Shown: positions 1 through 10,186 of the stretch, piece by piece
Numbering within the stretch: position 1 is the first letter of the stretch
Layout: each line of letters starts with the position of its first letter
Origin: Distichodus sexfasciatus
Taxonomy: Eukaryota > Chordata > Actinopteri > Characiformes > Distichodontidae
Assembly (NCBI GenBank): GCA_032718565.1
Contig: JAVGVS010000045.1
Location: forward strand, 1,728,168 to 1,792,167
Direction of reading: 5' to 3'
Length of the DNA: 64,000 nt
Program-made: the position numbers and the translations under genes
The notes under the pieces: generated by a model
Databases searched by the model: none
What the model was told of the DNA's origin: nothing
The model's input: only the letters and a program-made list of their open reading frames with translations

Positions 1-1365
1 CACACAAAAAACATTAGCTTTTTGGAGGACACTTCCATTATACTCTAATATTACTGGCTACGAAAATAACAGCCAACCTAAACAACCACATCCGAGAGTC
101 AAGTTTTTATATTTATAGTTTTAGAAATATTTATGCTTTTTCAATAAAACGTTTTTCTCAATGACATGTTTTTCCTTCCCAAAGACACAACACACCTTGG
201 TGATGCTAATGTTCTCTACATGCCTTCAAACCACCTTATACCCTACCTCACATATAAAGCAGTAAAAAGGCTGCTGATGATCACAAGATCAGGAGCCCAC
301 GTGCTGACCGCTACAATGCCTGCTTTCATGTGCTCATGACTTGCCGGACCTCGTGATGTGAGCGGCTAATGATAATGGCCCGCAGGCCAAGGCTGAGTTG
401 CTGTGTGAAGTTGTTGTTGTTTTTAAAAACTGTAGCTGCTTCTTCGCTTTATTATTATGAGGTGGAATGTCAGGTACAGGTCTGCCTTATTGGTACAGAG
501 AAATACTGTGTTTATAGAGTCACACAAATGCAAAGGGCTTCAAAACTGTTACTATCTTTATGTTAAACATTAGGTTTGAACTGTTTCCAATTGTTATTGT
601 GAACTGTTATACTGTTACTTTTTTGTTGCACAAGATATATTTATTTACATTGTGTGCAACAAAAAGATAAGCCACAATGTAACGGTTCATAATAACAATC
701 TAAAAACTGTTCAAGTGATGGATTTAAGTGAGTGATTATTTGTCATTGTGAACACAGCACAGCACACAGTGCACCACAACCACATGACCTCTGCATTTGA
801 CCCGTCTGTGAAGGAGCAGTGGACAGCTTTTTGGCAGTGCTCGTGGGAATAGTGCATGGGGACGGTACCTTGCTCATGAGTACCTCAGTGGTACCTCTAC
901 CGATCTGGGACTTGAACCGGCAACATTCCGATCCCTGGGCCATTACCCTACCAACTGCCCCCAAAAATAAATTTAATGTGCAACAAAGGGTTAAGCAACA
1001 AAAATTGCTGTAAAAGTTTTTTTAAAAATCAATTCATAGTGGTGGAAAAGTGGCGCTCACTAGATTTGAGTGTCCCATGTGTGTGTCTGTGTGCGCTCAT
1101 AAAGTCAACAAAGCAGCCTAATCCACTTTTAACTGAAACCCAGCTGGATTTAAAACCACCATCAAATAGAAATGGCAGTGGAAAGAAATTCTGTGTTCTC
1201 TTTTAAAGCAGCAGCTGTGCACTGCATTCACAAATCCTTGCTCTTTTCTTGTTCTGTTCCATGTGACAATAATAACTGCTATGTAATTCCAGCAACAGAT
1301 GAAATTCAGTGTTCATGTGGTTTTAAATGCTGCAGTTAATGGAGCTGAAATGTGTTTGCCTCCAG
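1..1365. other. Presumed intron 1 of syngr1 (no gene seen)
   Basis: No exon is recognisable here. The synaptogyrin exon starting at 1366 lacks the N-terminal ~33 residues that the family encodes in exon 1, and no matching coding stretch occurs upstream, so exon 1 should lie left of the window. The interval holds one reverse-oriented SINE (727-964) and otherwise AT-rich unique-looking sequence. That it is intron 1 is an inference. Confidence 0.6.
727..964 (-). repeat. tRNA-derived SINE (family A), reverse copy
   Basis: On the minus strand the element begins with a tRNA-like head ending in a GGTTCAAGTCC-type B box, then carries the phrase GGTAAAGGTACCACTGAGG. It ends with CACAATGACAAATAATCACT. 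The same ~240-bp consensus recurs at many places in this window in both orientations. The family name was not determined. These heads look like degenerate Pol III promoters, not functional tRNA genes. Confidence 0.75.
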
Positions 1366-1603
1366 ATCTTCTCCATAGTGATTTTTGGCTGCATCGCTAA
1401 CGAAGGCTACGTGAACGAGCCGAGTGAGAAAGAGGAGTACTGCATCTTCAACCGCAACCAGAACGCCTGTAACTACGGGGTGGCGATGGGTTCGCTGGCG
1501 TTCCTCTGCTGTGCCGCTTTCCTGGCGCTGGATGTCTATTTCCCACAGATCAGCGGGGTGAAGGACCGCAAGAAAGCCGTGCTGCTGGACATCGGCGTCT
1601 CAG
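1366..1603 (+). CDS. syngr1: syngr1 exon 2 (TM1 end, lumenal loop 1, TM2)
   Basis: The exon opens after the acceptor TTGCCTCCAG and closes before GTCAGT, leaving one base of a split codon. It encodes the end of the first membrane span (IFSIVIFGCIANEGY), the acidic first lumenal loop with the conserved cysteine pair, the second span (GVAMGSLAFLCCAAFLALDV) and the FPQISGVKDRKKAV cytosolic loop. Confidence 0.92.
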
Positions 1604-2184
1604 GTCAGTAGGAGACCAACTTGTGGAGACGGACAACTAGCGGAGATGAAATGCGATGCTTTGTTGGTGTATGGGGGTAGTGGTGGTGGTGGTGGTGGTC
1701 TAGTGGTTAGGGTGCTCTCTGTACACTCGGAGTGGTTAATCCTGGTCCTGGAGGGCTGGTTATCCTGGAGGTTTTTCATCATACCTGGTGAGACACTTTT
1801 GATGAGCATGTACCTTAGACCAGGTGTGAATGTCCTGAAGTCGAGCAGGATGGAAAACCTGATGGGTGCTGGGAGGTTTACACTTTATTGAAGAGTTTAA
1901 ATGTAAACACTGAAAATAATGTGTGTAGTTTGCAACTTCCAGGTTAGATTAAGATCATTTACTCCATAAGATAATGAAATAATAGATAATATAATTTACT
2001 CCACAAATTTGAAATAAGCATGGTAAGGTTATAAAAGAACATTGACTGGTATATTTTACACAAACACACAGCCACAAGTTGTAAAACCAGTGAATGAGAA
2101 ATAAAGTGATGTGGATATATACACATTGCCAAGAATGTGTACACATTTCTTCAATTTAATTTGGTTTTATTTGAGTGTAAGTAT

Positions 2185-2218
<34 letters not shown>

Positions 2219-5200
2219 ATTCAGTTGATTAAGGCCATCAGTACATTGATACCGTAATTCCGTTATATTACTTTTTTGCATTTGCATCCTCTGTATAATA
2301 TAAACATATGCGTTCAGTATTCAATAAGAGACCCTTCTAATGATATGATTTTTGCAATTCATGTGGGAATCAATAAATAAAAATAACAGTGGTTTTGTTC
2401 CTTCATTTTCATTCCACAACTTTGATTTGCTCCCGCAACTTTATTGAAAAAAAACAAACCCTAAACACTGTTTCATCACAGTTTTTTAGAAAAGCTGCAG
2501 CAGAATCAGGCTTTTTAGGCCACATCTTTAAAAAGATGAAATCCTGGAGAGGTTTAAAATTCTAGATAGTGAATTCACATGGGTGTTTTAGTGAAATTCT
2601 AAATTCTAAATTCTAGATAACGAACTCAAACGTGGCACACAAAACATTAAATTATTGCGTGCCGCCCTCTGCAGGGTGACTGTGGAATTGCAATGAAGGT
2701 TGCAAAAGATGAGGAGATCTGTGAAACTGCAGTGTTTGGGCTTGACATTGGACGTCAGTATCAAATTTTGTATCGAGTTTCAAAACGCACTGTCACGGTC
2801 CAACTTTTTGACCCTTATGAAGTTTCTCTGACTGAAAACAGTTTTTTTACATTCAAGAACAAAACCATGTTCTGTTTCTGGCTTTGAAAATTAACACTTG
2901 ACAAGTATCAGGCGTACATTTGGTATGTGTTGTAGTTTCGGATTAGAGGTCACTCAAATGAAGACACACAGTTGGAGCACTTCCTTCATCTTTCTCCATC
3001 TCACACCCAGTTTTCAGAGTAATTGGCTTTATGGGACTTAACAGAAATCAGGGGGTTTAATGCTCTAAGACAGTTTATTAACACTTGCATATGTGTTGCA
3101 CAAAATTTTATCTGCTGAGGTCACTGATCCATGGCCTACATATGCTTATTTACTCATAGAATAAATAGTTCAAATAGTTCTTAAACTTTGGTCTTATGAA
3201 GCACTTTTTGATGGCAGAAATGATCAAATCAATCCACCAAGAAATTTTGGCAAATTTTGTTGGCAAATTTTTATATTTAGGCCCCAAAACTGTAAAAAAA
3301 AAAAATCAGATGTCCACCATTTAACATTTTATTACATAATTCTATTTCCATGTCTTGTTCTTACAGCGTTCTGGTCTTTCATGTGGTTTGTGGGCTTCTG
3401 TTTCCTGGCCAACCAGTGGCAGGTGTCCAAACCTGAATACAACCCACTAAATGAAGGTGGAGATGCAGCTCGAGCGGCCATCACCTTCTCCTTCTTCTCC
3501 ATTTTCACCTGGGTGAGTAATAATTCTGGTAACAGTAACAATAACAACATCAATATAAGTTACATTTCCGTTAACAGCATTAATATTTAGTCCTAAGACT
3601 TGAACTGTGTTTACACAACTAAATGAAAGTTCACCTACAGGACGAGCAAATGAGAGAAATTACCTTTTCAGGAGTTCAGGAGATTGTGAATATGAAACAC
3701 ATTTTTAATACAGGGTTTAAAAGTTATAAAAATATTTTATATAGCACTGGGCAAAAGTCTTGAGCAACCCCTCATTTCTTTTAATTTTGCTGGGAAAATG
3801 AGACAATAGGTTCAGTGAGTTATTGCAACATACTGTACATGTAAATGCTACTTCCCAAGACTACATTTAAGAACTCAAGAAAATCTGGCGTTAAGAAGCA
3901 AAATGTGAAGAAACTCAGTTTGGCTCAAGACTTTTGCCTAGTACTATATAATGGTGTGTAATTGTGCTATACTTCATAAAATTATTTTATAAGTAAAAGA
4001 AGGAAATAAAGAATAAAACACGTTTAGTTAGAGATTATGTATTATGCATCAGAGTTGAGAAATCTTGTAACAGGGACAGCTTCTTTGCCCTTTGAAAACT
4101 CAGCGAACTGTGAACTTGTGCTGCTTTTGTCCTCCTCCAGGGTGCTCTAGCATTGTTGGCCTTTGAGCGTCTAAAGAGAGTTTCATTTGAAGAGGAGTAC
4201 AACAAACTCTTCACCCCTCAAACTCCTCCACCGTTTGTCTGACATTCAGCACACTGCCAGAAAATGCAACGTGTATATCTGTTTATATTGCGTTACCGCT
4301 CTCACAGACTTGCACTGACTGATGTAAACTATGATACAGAAATCAAGTATTAGTGAATAAATAATTTGCCAATTTCTGAAAAGTTTGCAACATATTGATT
4401 CTTAAACCCAGAATTTCCTCATTTACCAAGGTATATGACCTGTTACATGGAGTAACAGGATGATCTGTGCTTCGTAAAAATAATTTGATATGTTTTTGTG
4501 TTGTTTAAGCAGTAAAGACCTTGTCCCTGGATATAGACTCAGACCAGTCATTGAAGCTGCCAATTTTTGATATTGAAATCGCAGATTGTTCCCTTAAATG
4601 TAAATTTGAGTTCACATCTGGAATCGTTGCACAACAAAAGGCGTCAACTGACTGCTAAATTTGGTAACGTTTTTGTTTTGAGTGATTTTGCAGCAGGTGC
4701 TGTAAGTGGAACTGAAAGTGCCTTAAATATTTAGTGCATGCACTAAACTGCACTGCAAACCGCGTCCTATCAGTGTGTGGAGGATGCCATATTGCTGTAC
4801 ATTATTATTATAAGTTGGACATTTGGGACTGAGGTTCTTTAAATACCAGAAATGATGAATTGTGCATGAGTCTTTGTGAAAGCATCAGTCCAGATCAAGA
4901 AAGAAAGCTTGTTAAAGGAGAATTCCAGCACGTTTGAGCCTACTGTTAGAGGTCTTTGAGTACTGTCAGTTGTCAAGAAAATGAAGCGAATCGATGCTAC
5001 CTTGGCAGAGGTATGGCAGTAGCAGTGACACTGGCCAGGCAGCTAATAAACAAAGTGATATAGATTTCTAACGTCACAGTCAATGCCGTTTTCGTGTCAC
5101 TAATGAGGCTGTACATATCTTTCTTAGCCCCATGCAACACAGCGGGAGCCTAACAGGAACATAACACTATGCCTGTTTAACTCCGTAGTGGTAAAGAAAC

Positions 5201-6594
5201 TGTATAAAACGAGTGTTTAAGCAAGCTGTCACATGCCTCTGTTCATTTCCGCCACAATCTGGAAAGTCCAAAAGAGTCGATTGTTGAACTCATTCCTATT
5301 CCCATTTACAGATGAAATATAAACGGAAAATTAAAACGAGTTCAACAATCGACTGCCTGGCCAGGCTCGCTGCTACCGCGATATCTCCACCAAGGTAGCA
5401 CTGTTTTTTTCTTTTTTTGACATCTGACAGTACTCAAAGACAGTACTGTAACAGTATAATATAGGTTCAAACATGCCAGAGTTCACCTTTAAACTGAGAC
5501 GTCTTGGATTTATTATAACTCGCCTTTTTGTTATATATAGGATATGACAGTAGGATTTTAGCTGTTTTTTTTTTTATTTATATTTTCAAAATGTCACTCA
5601 TGCATTTGGCACCACTTTTTTCTGTTACAATCGTTGTTTACAGTGGATGTTATTTTGGCTCAGCCTGCGTTTGGCTACTTATTTCTATTATGATTTTTGA
5701 GCTTGTCATCATTTGCAGTTTATGAATTTTCTTTGTTTTATTAAACGGTCCAAAGAGTATTCAAAGAACTGTTGGAACTTTTCTTGTTTCTCTGCATACC
5801 TGTGACAAAGTCAGTCTGGCAAAGTCAGTTTGAGGTAAAGTCGGTCTGAGGTGAAGTTGGTCTGAGGTCAAGTCAGTCTCACAAAGTCAATTTGAGGTAA
5901 AGTCAGTCTGAGGTAAAATCTCAACTTGGGGTTAAGGGCCTTGCTCAGGGATCCAGTGATAGCTGGAGGTAGGGTTAGAACCCGCAACCTCTTGATCCAA
6001 AGGCAAGGATTCCAACCATTAGCCAACTATTCACCCATCCTCCAATTCCAGCATAACGTGTAATAGGTCGGGAGGACAGTGGAACACTTCCTTTTGCTCT
6101 CAACCAGCTTATCTTTACAGCATATTAACATGTTTGATCTTGAACTAACCAAACTAATGCATTTCTCTTCCTTCTCCCTCCCTCTTCTTGCTCCATCCTC
6201 TCTCCCTTAATCCTTAATGTTCCTCCATCCTGCCATCCACAAAATCTCTAAAAATAACTTTGTGCATTCTCTTACCCCATAAATCGTTGACTCTGTCTTT
6301 CCATTCAAATGCCTTCCGCTCCTCTTGCCTGCCATTGCTTATTCATCATCCCTTTTCCCACTTAAAAACACTCCCACTCTATAGGCCGGTCAGGCTTTCC
6401 TGGCTTTCCAGAAGTACAAACTCGGATCAAGCTCCACTCTCTTCTCGTCTGACTACGCCGACCCGAGCCAGGACCCTGCAGCGGCGCCCCCTGGGGGCAC
6501 GGAGTACACAGGGTATACAGGAAACATGGAGGCTCCAGACAATATGGACGCCTCGTATGACGCCTCGACCGGATACCAGAGTCAACCCTACTGA
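1366..6594 (+). CDS. syngr1: Synaptogyrin-1, 5'-partial, with two alternative last exons
   Basis: Synaptogyrins are four-pass synaptic-vesicle membrane proteins (MARVEL domain) that modulate vesicle exocytosis. Visible exons are 1366-1603, 3367-3512, then either 4141-4242 (short tail) or 6385-6594 (long tail). All junctions are AG/GT and phases agree. Family signatures are NEGYVNEPSEKEEYC in the first lumenal loop, the paired-cysteine loop FNRNQNACNYGVA, ALDVYFPQIS, VKDRKKAVLLDIGVSAFW, and WFVGFCFLANQWQV before RAAITFSFFSIFTW. The long tail ends STGYQSQPY, close to the mammalian SYNGR1a ending. The short tail resembles the mammalian 1b tail. Window exons give 197 residues (long) or 161 (short); adding ~33 from exon 1 matches the usual ~230 and ~190. 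Paralogue choice (syngr1 rather than syngr3) rests on the tails. Exon 1 is off-window. Confidence 0.9.
1735..1870. repeat. Hairpin MITE remnant
   Basis: This stretch reads CCTGGTCCTGGAGGGCTGG, then TTTTTCATCATACCTG, and later GATGGAAAACCTG. It is a degenerate relative of the palindromic element at 7066-7200. A SINE-B-like head (GGTGGTCTAGTGGTTAGGG) with an expanded GGT run precedes it at about 1675-1720. Confidence 0.5.
2187..2217 (+). repeat. (GA)n microsatellite
   Basis: About 15 uninterrupted GA units lie in syngr1 intron 2. The rest of this intron (1604-3366) also holds a dispersed repeat at about 2385-2570, related to 48835-49005 (shared CAACTTT... and TTTTTAGAAAA...GC phrases). Confidence 0.85.
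3367..3512 (+). CDS. syngr1: syngr1 exon 3 (TM3, lumenal loop 2, TM4)
   Basis: The acceptor is TTCTTACAG and the donor GTGAGT falls directly after a complete TGG codon, so the exon ends in phase 0. That phase lets it join either downstream terminal exon. The third span is FWSFMWFVGFCFLANQW and the fourth span begins at RAAITFSFFSIFTW, with the family-specific loop QVSKPEYNPLNEGGDAA between them. Confidence 0.93.
3740..3948. mobile_element. Foldback MITE (Tc1/mariner-type ends)
   Basis: The 26-bp inverted ends are TATAGCACTGGGCAAAAGTC... at 3740-3765 and its complement ending CCTAGTACTATA at 3923-3948, with two mismatches. TA-rich flanks fit a TA target site. The core is about 160 bp and carries no ORF. 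The element sits in syngr1 intron 3, some 190 bp upstream of the short-form terminal exon. Confidence 0.75.
4141..4242 (+). CDS. syngr1: syngr1 alternative terminal exon, short tail (1b-like)
   Basis: After the acceptor CCTCCTCCAG the exon encodes 33 residues and TGA: the end of the fourth membrane span (GALALLAFERL) and a short tail with EEEYNKLF, ending PPPFV. The EEY..LF motif resembles the mammalian SYNGR1b tail as I recall it. It joins exon 3 in phase 0 and has its own poly(A) signal about 115 bp downstream. Confidence 0.85.
   Translation, partial: GALALLAFERLKRVSFEEEYNKLFTPQTPPPFV
4356..4361 (+). promoter_or_regulatory. Poly(A) signal AATAAA of the short syngr1 transcript
   Basis: A canonical hexamer lies 114 bp after the short-form stop, which fits a short 3' UTR for the proximal terminal exon. 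Use of this site is inferred. Confidence 0.6.
4362..6384. other. syngr1 intron between the alternative last exons
   Basis: No further exon is seen. The stretch has CA/CT-rich unique sequence, an imperfect inverted pair (TCGATTGTTGAACTC at ~5277 against GAGTTCAACAATCGA at ~5338), and a reverse SINE-B fragment at 5925-6045 whose tRNA-like end reads GGGTTAGAACCC. Confidence 0.6.
5925..6045 (-). repeat. SINE family B fragment (tRNA head plus L2-like tail)
   Basis: The minus strand carries the body phrase that recurs at 23046, 41745, 50962 and 61563: a B box like GGTTCGAACCC, then a segment that on the plus strand reads GGGTTAAGGGCCTTGCTCAG. The head is partly degraded and the 3' tail is missing. 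Confidence 0.6.
6385..6594 (+). CDS. syngr1: syngr1 terminal exon, long tail (1a-like)
   Basis: The acceptor is CTCTATAG and joins exon 3 in phase 0. It encodes 69 residues: AGQAFLAFQKYKLG (end of span 4), SSDYADPSQDPAAAPPGG, then a tyrosine- and glycine-rich cytosolic tail ending STGYQSQPY-TGA. The repeated YTG and GYQ units match the tyrosine-phosphorylated tail typical of synaptogyrin-1. Confidence 0.92.
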   Translation, partial: AGQAFLAFQKYKLGSSSTLFSSDYADPSQDPAAAPPGGTEYTGYTGNMEAPDNMDASYDASTGYQSQPY

Positions 6595-6904
6595 CGTTGC
6601 ACCGCAGGGCTCGGGACCGGTAGGCTGGGTTAGAGTAGCTCTGATGGAAACTTGAATGGTGAGTTGAACGCTGGTTGGAATTTAGGTTTTCTAGGGAGGA
6701 CTGTGGAAACAAAAGTTCCCTAATCACGTCTTTAATTATCCAAAGTTCTTTGCGTTAATAGTACTTTGGTGAAAGGTCAGTTATGTTAGAATACAGCTGG
6801 CTGTTCATCAAATGAGGTGCTTTCTATATATATATACAGGGCAACTATATATTTTGTGTAAAAATCTTTTTACTGAAGGAATGCCGTGATGAACATGCCT
6901 GTTT

Positions 6905-7535
6905 AAACTGATCAGCCATAACATTTTGATCTAATGCCAAATATTGAGTAGGTCTCCAGTGACTTAGCCCCACGCACAACACCCCGCAAGTTCTGGCACC
7001 TTTCTATCAGAACCAGCATCAACATTTTCCACAGATTGAGCTACGGTAGATCCTCTGCTACAGGAGTGTGCAGTTCTGGTCCTAGAGGGTCGGCATTCTT
7101 GAGGTTTTCCATCATACTTGAGTCTCAGTAGAAGCTCATCAGGTATGATGGAAATCCTTCAGCATACCGGTCCTCCATGCCTGGAACTGGACACCCCTGC
7201 TCTACTAGATTGGACAACACCAGCCATCATTTGCTCTCCACCAGTTTTTCTTCCTTGCACCACTTTTGGTAGCTCCTGTTCATGCAAACTGGAACATCGT
7301 ACAAGACCTGCTACAGTTTTAGAGATGCTGCGACCCAGTCGTCTAGCCATCATCACAGTTTGGCCTTTGTCAGCGTCAGTCGAATCCTTACGCTTGCCCA
7401 TGTTTCATCATTCCAACAAGGACAAACTTGTTCACTTGCTGCGTAACATATCGCAGTCTATTATAATGAGGGAATCAATGTTATTCTCTTCACCTAGTCA
7501 TAATGACATGGTTGATTGGTGCATATTGATCAGAT
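6905..7535 (-). mobile_element. Tc1/mariner-like transposon remnant (transposase decayed)
   Basis: Minus-strand reading of 7401-7200 starts ATGGGCAAGCGTAAGGATTC and continues as an N-terminal Tc1-like transposase segment (GKRKDS..., MMARRLGRSISKTVAGLV). The segment at about 6995-7060 matches a later internal part (complement of GAACCAGCATCAACATTTTC). Ends near 6909 (TGATCAGCCATAACATT) and 7533 look like decayed terminal repeats. Most of the transposase is deleted, so the copy is dead. Confidence 0.75.
7066..7200. mobile_element. Small palindromic MITE inserted in the Tc1 remnant
   Basis: The whole ~135 bp folds back. GTGCAGTTCTGGTCCTAGAG...TTTTCCATCATACTTGA pairs with the complement of TCAGGTATGATGGAAAT...CCTGGAACTGGACACCCC. 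It splits the Tc1 sequence between transposase parts, so it landed after the Tc1 element or after its deletion. Confidence 0.7.
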
Positions 7536-9719
7536 TTAATCAACCCTGGTCCTCATGGCACAATGTTCTGCACAGACCCAATAATTCCTCCACTAGTGCA
7601 CTCTGATCCAACTTGCTAATTGATTATCAGTTGCACCAGGTGTCTGTAGCTTGGAAAACCTAAGTGCCCGGTTGAGAAAATCTGATTTTGAACAAATGAG
7701 GACATTGTGTCTGAAGCTTTTTTTAGCTAGTCATTTTAGAAGCACCTAACTGGGTTTGATTAGTAAAGATGGTGGAGCTCTACATTGTTCTAGAAATAAC
7801 CTGCAGATGACATGTCCTCTTTGGATGTAGGTCAGAAGGTCTTGCATAGGAGTTTCAGACTTGTGTGTATATATGTGTGTCCCAACCATTTTGCCTTCAG
7901 TTAAAGAGCACTGGCATTGTGGTGATTTCATTGCTGGTTACTCGTACACCTTTATTAATAGTCTGCATGATCTCACGAACAGTAAAATCTCATTTTAACA
8001 ATCGAAGACCTACAACCAGTCCCTGGTTAGAGATGATGGGATTCTGTAGTTTGACTATCCTCTTCCTTTCTAGATGTTTCTTCTTGGCTTTTGAACCAAC
8101 CAACTTGAGTTTTATACTGATCCCTAGTGGTCTGGCTGCATTAATTTTTATGCCAAATATTACAGAGCTCCAAATGTTCTCCTGAATGTTGGATCAAAGC
8201 CTATAAGCAAATAAGTGCGTGTTATGTAAGACACTTTAATTGTATTCTATTCATTTTTGTTTCTAAAAAGTCACTTCTTCCAACTAAAAATATGATTCCT
8301 CCATTATAACTTGCTTTATTGAGCAAACATTACCTAATTGCCCTCGTTGTATCACAGTACTGACAAGAAATCTGCTGCATTTGCATCAGTTGGCTGTATT
8401 GATAGTCAAGTCTAATTATTCATCTAGAGGTTAGCAATAAATGTTATCAATTGTCCTAACACCTGGCATGGCATAAGGATTTTTGAGAAAATAAGTGAGG
8501 ACCAATGGCCAAACAGAAAAAATTCTTAAGCTCTAAACAAACATACAGCACACCAGACAGGATTTACATGACAGTGGACAGACAAAGGATAAAGAGAAAA
8601 GGGAGAAATTTATTAAGAAACAACAGCGCCAAACCAAAATGAGCAAACCAATCAAAAGCACCAAACACTAACTAAATTATGACAAAGTAAACCAAACCAT
8701 GAGGAAATAACTGGGTACACCAGTGAAAACAGATGGGCTGAACTAAACACATGAAAAACAGGTGAGGAGGATAACAAAGCTGAATTAACAGCAAGAACCA
8801 ATCAGAAACAATGAAGGGGCGGGACAAAGGAATGATGGACAGGACAGACAAAAAACAAGACTTAATACTGGAGACATCTTGTGGTCACCTGGAAGAAAGT
8901 CAATCAATATATATTCTCTCTTTTAATTACAATCAGGTTTATTGTAGTCATCATGAATCTAGTGTTCAGCATCGTCAAATCTTCTAAGGTCTAAGTGGGA
9001 CTCAGATATCATAATAATAAATACATTATCATTTTAGCATCAGATTATATGCTCAGAGACAAGTTGCATTTTACAGCGTGTCATCAATCGCAAAGAACAT
9101 GATATTGAACTGTGGTATTAGTATTTAGAGGCAATAATCAGTAGGAAATAATGCAATAGTGGACAGTGAATGTTCTTATGAACTTGTCCTTTGACCAAAA
9201 AACTTTATACTCTTGCCAATAATAAGTAAAATGAATACATAAAAGTAAATGGTATGTAACAAGCAATATTACACACGAACACAATACACTGAAGTCACAT
9301 TTAAATATCACCAGGAGCAACCATAAAGAGAAAAAATCATATAAACTGAAGTGATGTTTCATGGACATTTGGGTGCTAAACATGTAATTCCGGCTCATCA
9401 CACAATATGTAGCACTCGTACTCTTAACAATCATAAACCAAATGTGTCCTCAAAATTCTGTCATCTTATTTTTTAAGTAATATTTTCTTTCTCTTGTTGT
9501 CATACATTCTGTGTGCTGGTTAAACCTCGAAGCTAAAGTATGCATTAAAAAGTCATTTTGTTGGAAATGTTCTTTTTATAATGTGTGAACATATTTATTT
9601 TGCAAATAACATAACAGTGTAATAAATGCAAACACATGAAAACATTTACCTTTATTAATGTAAGGGTATGTGAAATTAAGCTATGATTCTAATGATATTA
9701 AATATACTCCACAACTGAA

Positions 9720-9750
9720 GTGTATATATATATATATATATATACATATA
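9720..9750. repeat. (TA)n microsatellite
   Basis: An alternating TA tract of about 30 bp merges into a longer TATA/ACATATA-rich stretch up to about 9790. Confidence 0.8.
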
Positions 9751-10151
9751 TGTTATATATATACAGTATATTTATATGTATAGACTATATGTAGTGTTTT
9801 ACGTCTGGAGTCTGATCTTGTAAAATAATTAGAATGTGGCTTAGGAGCATTTTATTAGTGAATACTGTCTTTTCTTTTCTTTTGTTGAAAATTCTTATTT
9901 AGGCTAAAACTGAATCCTTTACTGTAAGGCTCAAACAGAAGATTTATATGTAGCATGCCTGGTGTGAAGTATATCTTTGTTTTCAGCTGTGTTTCAATGT
10001 GATTGTTGATTAAATTAATCCAATACGAGGGTAAATGTATTAAATTATGTCTTATATGTTGCTTGTTTGAAAGAGTTGTAAATGTTCAGCTGATATTCAA
10101 TAGATGTGCTGCATTATCGAGAGAATAAAGACATTTAACAGACCTGTGTAT

Positions 10152-10186
<35 letters not shown>

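Noticed and set aside
727..964. tRNA-gene-like heads of SINE copies
   Set aside because: A and B boxes are present but the cloverleaf is degenerate and copies are dispersed with a common body, so they are SINEs, not tRNA genes.
2693..2887. 64-residue ORF (MKVAKDEEICETAVFG...)
   Set aside because: It lies in syngr1 intron 2 next to a dispersed repeat and has no recognised homologue or splice support.
7118..8185. 162- and 106-residue plus-strand ORFs
   Set aside because: The first is antisense of the Tc1 transposase remnant plus MITE; the second has no homology that I recognise.
9720..9790. TATA-rich stretch as a promoter
   Set aside because: It is a simple TA microsatellite with no gene downstream.
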